A DNA stretch of 52,879 nt. Origin: a virus. Within the stretch, counting starts at the first letter, position 1. Each line of letters starts with the position of its first letter. The notes under the pieces were generated by a model that saw only the letters and a list, made by a program, of their open reading frames with translations, made no database searches and was not told the origin of the DNA. The position numbers and the translations under genes were made by a program. The stretch spans positions 1 to 52,879 of the IMG/VR virus record IMGVR_UViG_3300006924_000027; one strand, written 5' to 3'. Shown one piece after another: positions 15,463 through 25,400 of the stretch.

Positions 15463-17693
15463 TATACATATGACCAAGTACCAGTGTAACTCCAGTTACT
15501 ACCGTTTGAACTATAAGTCAACTTGTAACCAGTATTACTATTATAAAGTGTAGTTGAAGTACTAACACTAGCAGTAGCCCATCTGTATGCTAAAATCCAT
15601 CTACCAGCACTAAAACTAGAACTTGAACCTGCATATATGTTATTAATTATCAATTCAAAGTTTAGTCCACTTGCTTGACTTGCAGGAAGATATGCTTCAA
15701 TTAAATCAATATACTGCGCATCTGGTGAACTTGTGTTTGGTGCAGGTGAGCTAATAACAAGTTGTCTTGTATTTGCTGATGCAACAACATTTTGTACAAA
15801 CTCAGTAGTAGCAATAAACGTTGAACTGTCTGCGTTTGCTCTAGTTATACTATGCGTTGCATTGTCTGCACTGTTTGCGTTTGCTGCTTGTGTTGCATTA
15901 ACTGCTGATGTTGCTGTACTTGCTGTTGTAGCCGTTGCAGCATTACCATTTAAGTCTGCTTGAATAACATTTGCACTAAAGTCTCCATTAGCATCTCTTG
16001 CTACAACTTTATTTGCTGTAGGCAAGTTAGTTGCATCAACATCAAATGTTGTGTTTGTAATACCGTCATAAACTAAACCAGTTAAGTAGTTGCCTGGTGT
16101 TAGGTTTGAAAATGCTATTGTATCCCATACAGGTTGTCCAGCACCAGTTGACTTTAAAAACTTGCCTGCTGTACCCGATGGTATATGTGCTGTTGAACCA
16201 GAAGCAGTTTGGTAAGGTATAGTTCCACCTGCACCGCCTGCAATGTTAGTTGCTGTTGTTGCTGATGTTGCATTACCTGTAACTGCACCTGTTAAGTCAC
16301 CGTAAAATTTTTCTGAATATGTATCTTTATATCTTAACGCACTTGAACCAAGGTCAAGTACTACATCTGTGTTCGGAAGCAGTCCTGCTCTTGCGCTAGG
16401 AGATCTTGTAGGTCCAAATAAATCAAGTTGATAATCTACACCTTCTGTTGCTGCTAAACTAATTTGATTTGCTGCTTTTATTTCTGTAGAATTAATTGTT
16501 CCGTCAATAGTTAAGTTTGAACCAACTGTAATATTTCCAGCAACACCTAAAGATGTTAATGTTCCTAAACTTGTTAGTGCTGAACTAGTAACAGTATTAT
16601 GTAAGTTTGTACCTGTTAGTGTGTTAGCATCTGCTGTAACTGTTATATCTGCTGTGCCGTCAAACCCAACTCCATTAATATTTGCTGGTGTTGATAATCT
16701 TTGTGCTGCGGCTGCTGTTCCACTTAGTGTTGCACCAATAAAGTTTGCTGCTGTTACACTTCCTGTAAATGATCCTGTCTCTCCTGTAATGTTACCTGTA
16801 ACATTACCAACTAAATCTGAAGTAATTTGATTTGCTACAAAGTTACCTGTAGTATCTCTTGATACAATTTTACCAATTTGATTTAAATGTGTAGCATCAA
16901 CTGACCATGTAGTAGGATTACCACCATCAAAATCTGTTCCTACTAAAAATTCTCCTGCAACTAAACTGTTAGGTGTTTGTGCTGTAATTGTAAGATTTTC
17001 TGAACCGTCAAATGCAACACCGTTAACTAATATAGGTGAATTAAGTCTTATTGCTTTATCTGCAACACCCTGTAATGTTCCCATTACTTTTGCCATTGCA
17101 TTTAAATTAATACCTGTAATTAATTCTGAAAATCCGCTTACTTCATTACTTGGATCAATAGTAAATGCATTTGAAGATACAATACCTATTGTAACACCAT
17201 TTACTTTAAGTTCAATTACTGGATATGTTGATCCATTAGTTGCTAGTAACGTTGTTGTTACTGCTCTAGTTGGTAAGTAGCCGTCTGCTGTTTCAGGTCC
17301 AATTTTAATCCAGTTAGATCCATCATATACATGCAGTGAAGGATCAGCTGGTGCGTTTGCAGTTGTTTCATTCTTTAACCAAAATGTTCCAAGAGCTGGA
17401 GTTACTGGAGCAGTAGGACTTACATTTGCAGAACCAACTTCAACCCAATTCTCTCCATCATAAACTTTTAATATACTGTTTGTTGTATCAAACCAAACTT
17501 GCCCTGTAATAGGAGTTCCTGGTGCAGAAATATTTGCAAAGTTTTCTAATAAGAATAAAAAGTTTTCGTTTTGAATTTCACCATAGCCAACATAATTTCT
17601 ACCAACAAAAGATAAACTAGTGGTTGAGTCAACTGCTGCGTCTTGTAATACTACAAGTTGAGTTCCGTCAGTTTTGTTAATTACATAAGCCAT
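15462..17693 (-). CDS. Tail fibre paralogue 2
   Basis: The 743-residue fibre has the shared N-terminal domain at about residues 1-125 (MAYVINKTDGT, VGRNYVGYGE, NENFLFLLENFAN, GQVWFD). The shaft is repetitive and Ala/Thr/Asn-rich, with repeats such as SATTATN, ANSADNATH and GNxTG, and recurrent NGVxFDGxxxxT units at about 225-245 and 340-355 that look like beta-helix or coiled shaft turns. A distinct C-terminal domain of about 100 residues starts near ISSPAPNTSSPD and is rich in Ser, Tyr and Trp; it is unlike the ends of the other three fibres and so may be the receptor-binding tip. A ribosome site (AGGAG) precedes the ATG. The next gene is the oxygenase, coupled by TAATG. Confidence 0.82.
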   Translation of the reverse strand: MAYVINKTDGTQLVVLQDAAVDSTTSLSFVGRNYVGYGEIQNENFLFLLENFANISAPGTPITGQVWFDTTNSILKVYDGENWVEVGSANVSPTAPVTPALGTFWLKNETTANAPADPSLHVYDGSNWIKIGPETADGYLPTRAVTTTLLATNGSTYPVIELKVNGVTIGIVSSNAFTIDPSNEVSGFSELITGINLNAMAKVMGTLQGVADKAIRLNSPILVNGVAFDGSENLTITAQTPNSLVAGEFLVGTDFDGGNPTTWSVDATHLNQIGKIVSRDTTGNFVANQITSDLVGNVTGNITGETGSFTGSVTAANFIGATLSGTAAAAQRLSTPANINGVGFDGTADITVTADANTLTGTNLHNTVTSSALTSLGTLTSLGVAGNITVGSNLTIDGTINSTEIKAANQISLAATEGVDYQLDLFGPTRSPSARAGLLPNTDVVLDLGSSALRYKDTYSEKFYGDLTGAVTGNATSATTATNIAGGAGGTIPYQTASGSTAHIPSGTAGKFLKSTGAGQPVWDTIAFSNLTPGNYLTGLVYDGITNTTFDVDATNLPTANKVVARDANGDFSANVIQADLNGNAATATTASTATSAVNATQAANANSADNATHSITRANADSSTFIATTEFVQNVVASANTRQLVISSPAPNTSSPDAQYIDLIEAYLPASQASGLNFELIINNIYAGSSSSFSAGRWILAYRWATASVSTSTTLYNSNTGYKLTYSSNGSNWSYTGTWSYV

Positions 17694-17714
17694 TTATACG
17701 CTCCTATTTTCATC

Positions 17715-19583
17715 TTATGGTAATACCTCATCTGAAACGTGTGTCCAGTTACCTGACAACAACTGGAATACTTTAATAATTCTAGATGTTGTAATACCAG
17801 CTGCTGGTATAGATGCAATGGCTCCGTTTACTGCTGTAACAGCAGGTGCTGTTCCTGAAGGTGTATTAAATGTGTCTGTTGAAATACTAATTTCAGGTGC
17901 TAAATTAAAGTTAACTGTTGAGTTACTTAATAGTGTAACAAGAATTCTTGCAAAAGTACCGGATCTGTATTCAGCCGGTGGAGCCAACTTGGCTAAAATC
18001 TCTGATGCAATATAACTGTTTGGTTTACCATCTGATAAGTCCATGCTAAATGCTAATGATCTAGTTTGTGCAATATCATCAACGTATTCTTTTGTTGCAG
18101 CATCTTGTGCTGTTGTAGGATCAGCAAGTCCTGTAATTTTTGGACTACCTATTAATGCAATGTTACCTGAACCGTGTGCTTCTAATTGAATATCATCATT
18201 GTTATCAAGCGTTGAAATCTTTTGATTCTCAAGTCTTAATTGTGCTACTGGAGGTAATCCAGGACCAATGTTAACAACGTTCTGAGCACCAAAGGCTGTA
18301 ACACCTGGAATACTTGTAATACCTGTACCTAACGAAGTTCCACTTAGTACTGTTACTCCGTTAATCTTAAATTCTTTACCTGTTGCTAGGTTAATGTGTT
18401 CTGAACTTGTAAACGCTTGTGAAGCCAGTGCAGGATATTCTGCTGTTGCGCCTAAGCCGTCTTTACTATATAAAATTGCTTTGTCAGTAGTACCTTTAAT
18501 TACTAGTCCACCGCCATCTGCAATTTCATCTGAGTTAGATCCACTGTCGCCTGTTTGTGCAAGAACAATGTATTTGTCCTCAACAACTAATTCTGTTTGT
18601 CTAATTGTAGCAAGGTCACCGTCATTAATAACAAGGTTACCTCTAATAGTAAGGTCGCCTGCTAGTTCCATGCTACCACCAGTCTTAACTATACTATCTG
18701 GTGCGCCTTCATATAAATCAATTTGTCTTATATCAGGACTAATCTTAACTGCAATCTCCTGCGAGATACCTTTTCTAACATCTAAGATTAAAAGTTTATC
18801 TTCAGCAGCGTTTGATAATTTAACGTTACCGTTATCAACTGACAAGTTAGCCTGCGAAGCAGAACCAACAACAAGTCCTAGATCACTTTCAATTCTAAGT
18901 GTGTTTGTTAAAGAGTTAGCAGTATCTTTTCTAACGTAGTTTGTAGAATCAATGTTTGCTAGTTTTTCTGAGTTTGTACAAGTTACATCAAACTTGATGC
19001 CTGACAATGTACCTTGGTTAAATCCTGGTCCAATGTCTCCACTAAATCCTTCAATAGCATTTTTAGGTGTAAATGAATCTTTAGCAAATATACCTAACAA
19101 GATACCGTTGTTGTAAAGTGATGTAATAACACGAGTTTGGTTTAGTGTATCAAGTATGCTTGAAACAATAAGTCCACTAGTTCCTTGTGCGTCTGAATAC
19201 GCAGGACCTAGCAATATAGTGCTAGTACCATCAAAGAAATATAACTGTTTAGCAGTATCATTAAACCAAAGGTCACCAACACCAAGTGTTGTTGGTTGTG
19301 AGTTAGCAATTGTTGCAGAACTTACTGGAACAAATGCTGTACCACTGTATACTTTAAGTTTTGATTCTGTACTGTCAAACCAAATCTGTCCTTTAATAGG
19401 CGCCGTAGGCGCAGTCACGTTAGCAAAATTTTCTAGTATCTTAATAAAGTTTTCATTAAGTACTTCACCAAATCCGCTAAAGTTTTTACCAATTAGTGTA
19501 ATGTCAGTAGAGATATTATCAATTTGACCATCGGCTACTGTTGAAACTATTGTACCATCTGTTTTATTAATCTGATATGCCAT
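17715..19583 (-). CDS. Tail fibre paralogue 3
   Basis: The 622-residue protein shares the N-terminal domain (MAYQINKTDGT, IGKNFSGFGE, NENFIKILENFAN, GQIWFD, GDLWFND). Its middle at about 290-350 has IRGNLVINDGD and VVEDKYIVLAQTGD stretches typical of beta-helical shaft in phage fibres, then a TKEYVDD segment near 500. That segment is common just before the C-terminal tip domain in tail fibres. The last 110 residues form a compact Ser/Thr/Ala-rich domain ending LSGNWTHVSDEVLP. It follows the upstream fibre gene by 13 bases with an AGGAT-type ribosome site. No metal or catalytic motif is visible. Confident as a fibre; receptor unknown. Confidence 0.82.
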   Translation of the reverse strand: MAYQINKTDGTIVSTVADGQIDNISTDITLIGKNFSGFGEVLNENFIKILENFANVTAPTAPIKGQIWFDSTESKLKVYSGTAFVPVSSATIANSQPTTLGVGDLWFNDTAKQLYFFDGTSTILLGPAYSDAQGTSGLIVSSILDTLNQTRVITSLYNNGILLGIFAKDSFTPKNAIEGFSGDIGPGFNQGTLSGIKFDVTCTNSEKLANIDSTNYVRKDTANSLTNTLRIESDLGLVVGSASQANLSVDNGNVKLSNAAEDKLLILDVRKGISQEIAVKISPDIRQIDLYEGAPDSIVKTGGSMELAGDLTIRGNLVINDGDLATIRQTELVVEDKYIVLAQTGDSGSNSDEIADGGGLVIKGTTDKAILYSKDGLGATAEYPALASQAFTSSEHINLATGKEFKINGVTVLSGTSLGTGITSIPGVTAFGAQNVVNIGPGLPPVAQLRLENQKISTLDNNDDIQLEAHGSGNIALIGSPKITGLADPTTAQDAATKEYVDDIAQTRSLAFSMDLSDGKPNSYIASEILAKLAPPAEYRSGTFARILVTLLSNSTVNFNLAPEISISTDTFNTPSGTAPAVTAVNGAIASIPAAGITTSRIIKVFQLLSGNWTHVSDEVLP

Positions 19584-19596
19584 TTAATATCTCATC

Positions 19597-21738
19597 CTAC
19601 GTTGTTGTAAACGCTGGTGGACCCGAACGTATAATATAGTTAATTGTCAAGAACGGATTCATAATACCAACTAATGACCCTAACGTAAAGTCTGTACTTG
19701 GTTTCTTAATACCGCCCGATTGTTGTAAGTACTGTGCTTGTCCTGGAGCAGTAGGTCCTAAACCTGTTGTACCTGGACTGTTAATAGCACTATCAACTCT
19801 AACAGCCGAATACTGTATTCCATTTGCTGTCATATCGTGTTCGTGGTCTGGTAGGTTACCTAATGTTAACGCTACCGCACTTGCGCCTGCTGCACCTGCA
19901 AGTGTTTGAGCTTCTGTACCTTCAACTCTTGCTGGCGATGGTTCACCTCCGCCGTTATCAACAAATCCACCAACTGCATTTGGTACGTTGATATTGTTGT
20001 CCATGTTGTGCCTACCTAGTGCAAATCTACCACGTAAATCTGGTAATCTAAATGTGCCAACACCATTAAGTGCTGCTGAACCGTTATATGTTGTTCCTAT
20101 AATGTCAAATAATTCTGGAAACTTAGATCTTTCAACTTCACCACCATCACAGAATAAAAATCCTGTTGGTGGATTTGTACCTGCATATGGAAGAATACCT
20201 CCCAACGGAATTCCTAAGTCACCTACAAATGTATCACGTGTTTCTTTAAGAAGTCCTGTTGCTCCGCCTGATTCAGCTGAAGCTCTATATACTAGTACAA
20301 AGTCGTTTTTGTCTGATTGGTTTGGTGCAGGTTCATCTCTATCTTTAACAATGTTAGCAGTCAATGTAGTAGCAAATGTCTTAGTTGCACTACCTACTTG
20401 TCCGTCAAACTGTATTGCGGGTGAAACAACGTCACCTGTTAGTGCAAAACTTGTAACATTTTTTAAGTTAGTTGCAGTATTTGCATTACCTGTAATGTTA
20501 CCGTTAATTGTACCAACAATTTCATCTGCTTGAATTGATTTAGCATAAACTGTTTTCCAACGATTTGTTAGTTCACCTAAGTCATGTGTATCATTAACTT
20601 GAGGTTTTAAAGTTGAAGATGTAATTGTTCCTGTAACATTTGCTGCGCCACCAATTATAATGTTTTTAGAAAACGCTGCGCCACCTGCTGAAACAATACT
20701 ACCTGTTGATAAGTTAGTTGTTTCAGATGTACTTGAAATCTTTAGTGCGCCAGTTAAGCCAATGTTACCATCAACATCAAGTGCTTCATCTGGTGCTGCA
20801 ATATTAATACCAACTTTGTTATCAAGCACTCTAAGTACTGTAGTTGGAATACCGTTTCTGTTAACTTGTAAATCTACTGAACTACCTGCTGATGAATTAT
20901 AAAGTTTCGCAGCAGTCGCTGATGTTGTTACTTGGAAGTTTCCGTCAACACCAATTGTTAAACCTGCGTTGTTTCTTACATTAAGTCCTTGGTCAGTTGT
21001 GTTAACAATATCACTTCTTAAAAACTTACCTGCTGATACTTCAACTCCACCAACGTTAAGTGCATCTGCATTTTTAGCAGTACCAATAAGTTTAGGTAGT
21101 TCGCCTCCTAAAAATATAGAAGCAAATTCTGTTTTCTCAGTATCGTTTGCTGGCGTTGCAACATTAAGTCCTGCTTTGACTGTTGCAAATCCTTTAATAT
21201 TAACTTTAGGTGTAAATGTGTCTTTGGAAACAATTGCAACCGGTTGGTCTGCAATATATAAAATTAAAATACTTTTTGTTTGGTTGTCTGAGTCAGCAAT
21301 GTTTTCTACTGCTGGTCCATAACGTAAACCGTCAATTGAACTTTCTGCTGGTCCAACTAGTAACCATCTTGTACCTGTGTAAATTCTTAACTGTTGGTTT
21401 GTAGTATCAACCCAAAGTTCACCAACTTTAGAATTTTCAACACTAGGTTCTGTAACACTCTTTTGAATGTTTGATGCTGCTTTCCATGCTGTGTTGTCAA
21501 ACAACTGTAGCACACCATTTTGTGTGTCATACCAAAGTTGTCCTTCAACTGGATTTACAGGTGCATTTGCACTTGCAAAGTTTTCTAATACAGATAAAAA
21601 GTTTTCAGCAATAATTTGTCCGTATCCAGTAACGTTACGTCCTGGAAATGTTAAACTTGTATCTTGGCTTGATGTATTATCAAAGACTGTGATCGGAGTT
21701 TTGTTTTCGCTATCTGTAAAATTTACAATATATGGCAT
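19597..21738 (-). CDS. Tail fibre paralogue 4 with tail-collar domain
   Basis: The 713-residue protein has the shared N-terminal domain (GRNVTGYGQ, AENFLSVLENFAS, GQLWYD, GELWVD) and a repetitive beta-rich shaft with GNITGN and TLKPQVNDTHDLG stretches. Near residues 515-575 is a phage tail collar domain, recognised by GGILPYAG, PPTGFLFCDGG, FPELFDIIG and FRLPDLRGRFALG. That domain occurs in T4 gp12 short fibres and in many host-binding fibres. After it come an AGxSAVxLTxGNLPxHEH segment and NYIIRSGPP, also typical of collar-type tips. A GGAGG ribosome site precedes the ATG. It may be the functional counterpart of gp12, with the other three as additional fibres; this ranking is inference. Confidence 0.88.
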   Translation of the reverse strand: MPYIVNFTDSENKTPITVFDNTSSQDTSLTFPGRNVTGYGQIIAENFLSVLENFASANAPVNPVEGQLWYDTQNGVLQLFDNTAWKAASNIQKSVTEPSVENSKVGELWVDTTNQQLRIYTGTRWLLVGPAESSIDGLRYGPAVENIADSDNQTKSILILYIADQPVAIVSKDTFTPKVNIKGFATVKAGLNVATPANDTEKTEFASIFLGGELPKLIGTAKNADALNVGGVEVSAGKFLRSDIVNTTDQGLNVRNNAGLTIGVDGNFQVTTSATAAKLYNSSAGSSVDLQVNRNGIPTTVLRVLDNKVGINIAAPDEALDVDGNIGLTGALKISSTSETTNLSTGSIVSAGGAAFSKNIIIGGAANVTGTITSSTLKPQVNDTHDLGELTNRWKTVYAKSIQADEIVGTINGNITGNANTATNLKNVTSFALTGDVVSPAIQFDGQVGSATKTFATTLTANIVKDRDEPAPNQSDKNDFVLVYRASAESGGATGLLKETRDTFVGDLGIPLGGILPYAGTNPPTGFLFCDGGEVERSKFPELFDIIGTTYNGSAALNGVGTFRLPDLRGRFALGRHNMDNNINVPNAVGGFVDNGGGEPSPARVEGTEAQTLAGAAGASAVALTLGNLPDHEHDMTANGIQYSAVRVDSAINSPGTTGLGPTAPGQAQYLQQSGGIKKPSTDFTLGSLVGIMNPFLTINYIIRSGPPAFTTT

Positions 21739-21741
21739 TTA

Positions 21742-22383
21742 TTAAACCTCCGTAAAGCCTGTTAAACTCTGTACTCTGATTGTATAATCAACTTGCAAGA
21801 GTCTGTTCAAAGACTTTTGTACAGGGTGGAAAACCACGTGTGTTAAAAGTTTGCCTGTTCCGTTAGGATTATACCATTTAAGTCCAAGCTCGTCGAAAAC
21901 AAAGTTACTGTCCATATTAACACTATTATCAAATGCTTGTTGATCATCTGGCTCACCATAATCAAGTGTACATGTAATTACAATGTCACTGTATGTTGCT
22001 CCACTAATATGTCTAACTTCCATTTTGTTACGCACTGGATCAGCGTTTGCAATAGAGCTTTGATCAATAACTTTAGTGTATGTTTGATTGTAAAGACTGG
22101 AGTTTGACCCAACTGTGTTAGGTGTCAAATATGTAATTAATCCTGTAGGGTCAACTGTGGTACCACCGCTACCAAACGCCATTTCGTAGACTGTACCTTC
22201 CCCTTGATTTGAAAGACTGTTAACTATTGCAACACTCATATTTTCATAGTGTATTGCATTGCGTTTATCCTGATAAACTTCTCCAGTTTCAGGATCAAAA
22301 ATCTTAATATGCCCTTCAAAATGGAACCCGCCGGTTTCATTCAATCCAGGTGCTTTTGGCGTTTTGTTTTCTTTGTTTGACAT
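21742..22383 (-). CDS. Virion structural-type protein preceding the fibre array
   Basis: The product has 213 residues from the ATG at 22383, which has GGAAG eight bases upstream. A TTG at 22443 and an ATG at 22404 are also in frame, but both lie within the promoter or leader region and the first overlaps the giant gene's 3' end. The protein has a charged N-terminus to residue 15, then a beta-rich domain with a FHFEGHIKIFDPETGEV start and alternating hydrophobic residues to the end. No catalytic motif is seen. It lies between the giant baseplate protein and the four fibres, so it may join them or be a baseplate accessory. Similar-sized proteins occur at this place in marine T4-like phages, from memory. 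Role uncertain. Confidence 0.72.
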   Translation of the reverse strand: MSNKENKTPKAPGLNETGGFHFEGHIKIFDPETGEVYQDKRNAIHYENMSVAIVNSLSNQGEGTVYEMAFGSGGTTVDPTGLITYLTPNTVGSNSSLYNQTYTKVIDQSSIANADPVRNKMEVRHISGATYSDIVITCTLDYGEPDDQQAFDNSVNMDSNFVFDELGLKWYNPNGTGKLLTHVVFHPVQKSLNRLLQVDYTIRVQSLTGFTEV

Positions 22384-22408
22384 ATTTTTATCTTCCAGTT
22401 TCATAGTG

Positions 22409-22416
22409 TATTTATT
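22409..22416 (-). promoter_or_regulatory. Candidate late promoter AATAAATA
   Basis: AATAAATA on the minus strand, overlapping the stop codon of the giant gene and 26 bases before the preferred start at 22383. A transcript would begin near 22,402, leaving the GGAAG ribosome site intact, which supports the shorter start for the next gene. It would serve that gene and the fibre array. Confidence 0.5.
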
Positions 22417-25400
22417 CAGGTAACTTCGATGTATTGGCAGCAATGAACTGACTAATTGGAGTGCTGTTTTTAAGCAGCGTAACGCCTGATGTAGCAGTAT
22501 TTTGGCCTCTATCGTACCATACTTGTCCTTGTTGTTTTATAATACTAATTCGTGTACCTGCCGGAGGTACATTTGTTAGTCTAATATATGCTGACGACCC
22601 GTCAACACTAAATTCAGCTTCAACCTTCTCATCGCCTGCTGGGCTAGTTGAACCTTTAGTTTCGTTGTATTGATCAATATATGTTTTGCGTAGTCTTTTA
22701 CCGCCAACAAATACTTCAATTGAGTCACATCTTCCATAAATTGCTGGAATTGTTCCTTCATACCAATCACTAACAGTACTTAGCTTAGGAACAAAAGGTA
22801 GTGGTCCAATGAGTTGACTGCTACCATCACTAACAAAATCTGTTCTTGATTGGGTATCTTTATATGGAATTGTTTGGTCTGTACTCAAATCAACTACATA
22901 TGATCCTACAGGATTCAGTGTTTTAATTGCTGTACCCTGTGTACCTCTTCTCAAGTTGCTTAGTACATTACCATTCTTGTTCATGTACTCAATTTTCTCA
23001 CCATCTATTTCAATAATACCTGGTATATTTTTGCCTGCAACAGGGTTAAACAATGTAGAAGCATCTGCAAGTGTAATACTTTCATCATAGTAAGTTAATT
23101 CTTTTGCCAATACTAAATTATCAGTAATTGCATATCTAGTGTAACGATTGATGTTTAACATATCTTTACTAACTTGATATGCACTTGGTAATGCAAATAC
23201 ATTAGACCCAAACGCTACAATTTCAAAACTATCTGTATCTTTATTAGAACCTTCAATATATACAGCACCTCGTTCAACATCTAAGCGATAATCAACATCT
23301 TGTATAAGTTTAGTTTTGTTTCTGTAAACCCATACATAACTTACACCCAATGGTTTAAATGCAATAGGATAAAATGCTTTACCACCTGTATACTGATCAC
23401 TAACAATTTCCATTGAAGGATATTCACTAAACCAAGTTACATCAATTGTATCACCTAGTGTTAATGCTGTCGAATCATTAATAACAATGTTGTTACCTAC
23501 CACAGAGTACTCTGCATTTAGGTTATTTTCAATTTTAATAACATCTCCGACCGTCAAATTTTCCGCAGTAACCTCAAGCTCTTTAGTTGTACCATTATAA
23601 ACATAGTCTGTAATAAATGTTTTTAGCTCGTTGTTAATATAAACTTTAATGTTGTTTGGAACAATAGAACCTGCTGATGCAATAGGATCAACACCTAGTA
23701 CATATTTTTTAGTTACTCCATCGTAAACATTGTAAACTGTGTCAACACTTTTTAGTTTTTTGTTGTTTACTTCAACAATAGTTGATGCTAATGCACTTTC
23801 TCTAGATAACTGAACAAATGTATCTAGGTCATAACTCTTAGTGCTACCATCATATGTAAATTCTTGTTGGTTAACTCTAATTAAAGATTGCAATGAACTA
23901 TCAACGTCTGCTGCTGCGCCAAATGCAACAATTCTAATCACTGCTAATCTATCAGGCTTTGTACCAAACTGTACAAGTGTTCTGTTTGGCGTGTCAGGTA
24001 ATAAGTCTGTGCTGTCAATAAATCCTGTATCAGATTGTACACCGTTGACTGATACAAAAATATTTGAAGTATCAATGTAGTTTGCGTTAGTTAAGAATAA
24101 TGTTGTGTCACCGTCTGCAATAAACTCTTGGTAATCAAGTATTGACACACCGCCTAATCCTATTGAAACTATTTCAATTTTAGAATTTTCTGCTGGAACA
24201 CTTGCAAATTCAATTGTACTATTTGTAATGTTAACAGTATAAGTTGCTGGTGCAGATTTTATTCCGTCAATATAAACAATTACTGATTTGTTTTCAATAA
24301 TTTTTTGTCCTATTGGATATACTAATGTTGATCCGTCACCGATTCTAACATTAGATTTAACTGTTGCACCCGCTGCATCTTTGTTTGAGTGGAATACTTT
24401 AATACTTAAACTATCTAAAACCTGTCCAGGAATGTTTTCTTCTGTTGCAGGAACTTGATCTGGACTAGTATATTCACCACCGTCTATTGAAATGTCTTCT
24501 GCATTTAATCCTGTTGCTGTTGCATAAGCACCTTCCATTGCTGACAATGTTCCACCTGATAACTTTGTATCTAATAAGTTGTTATCATTAATAGTTACAG
24601 CACCATCACTCTCTGCAGGACGGAAAATTAAAATATCACCGGGCTGTGTTGATACATAGGCACCAACTTCAACAATGTTTGTGCTACCGTCACCAATAAA
24701 TGTTGGCATCTGTGCATGTGGATTCGTTGAAACTGAGCTATCCCAGTTATCAGTGTAATTAGGATCGTCAATTCTATGTGTTGGCGGTTCTTCAACCCCT
24801 TCTTCAACTTGTAAATTTAAAATATCGTCAGGTACTACTGTGCCTGCACGTTTTAAGTAGATATTAAGAACTTGTCCATCTACAGGAGTATAAGGAAGTG
24901 TTACATTAATTGTGCTTCCGTCTGCAACATAGTAATAATCTGCTGCTGACTCGACACTATCCCAACTATCAGTAAACCAAGGTAATGCGTCCCAACCACC
25001 TGTAACATCAAATGTGGTACCTTGTACTTGAACACCACCAAAGTCAATACCTGTCATTAGCTGATTCAGTTCTTTACCTACCATTCCTGATGATGGATTG
25101 TAATATTTTTCAATTCTGCTTACACTATCTAAGATTTCATCATTCTTTGCATACGTTATATTAATAACTTCGTCTTTTGCTGGTGGAATTTTAAAAGTAA
25201 TCTTACCTCTAAGTTGTTTATACACATCTGTTTCTAATGTAAACAAAGCAATATCATATTCATTATTAAGAACTACTTGTCCGTCTTTAATAATTGAAAT
25301 ATTTGACTTATCTCTAGTTGGTGGATAAGTTAAATTAAACACTGCTGTTGAACCTGTAGCAGTAAACGACTCAGTTTGTGTAAAGTTACTATAAATTCCT

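Noticed and set aside
22384-22443. Longer N-terminus for the 213-residue protein (TTG at 22443 or ATG at 22404)
   Set aside because: The extension runs through the giant gene's 3' end and the late promoter motif; the ATG at 22383 has a well-spaced GGAAG.
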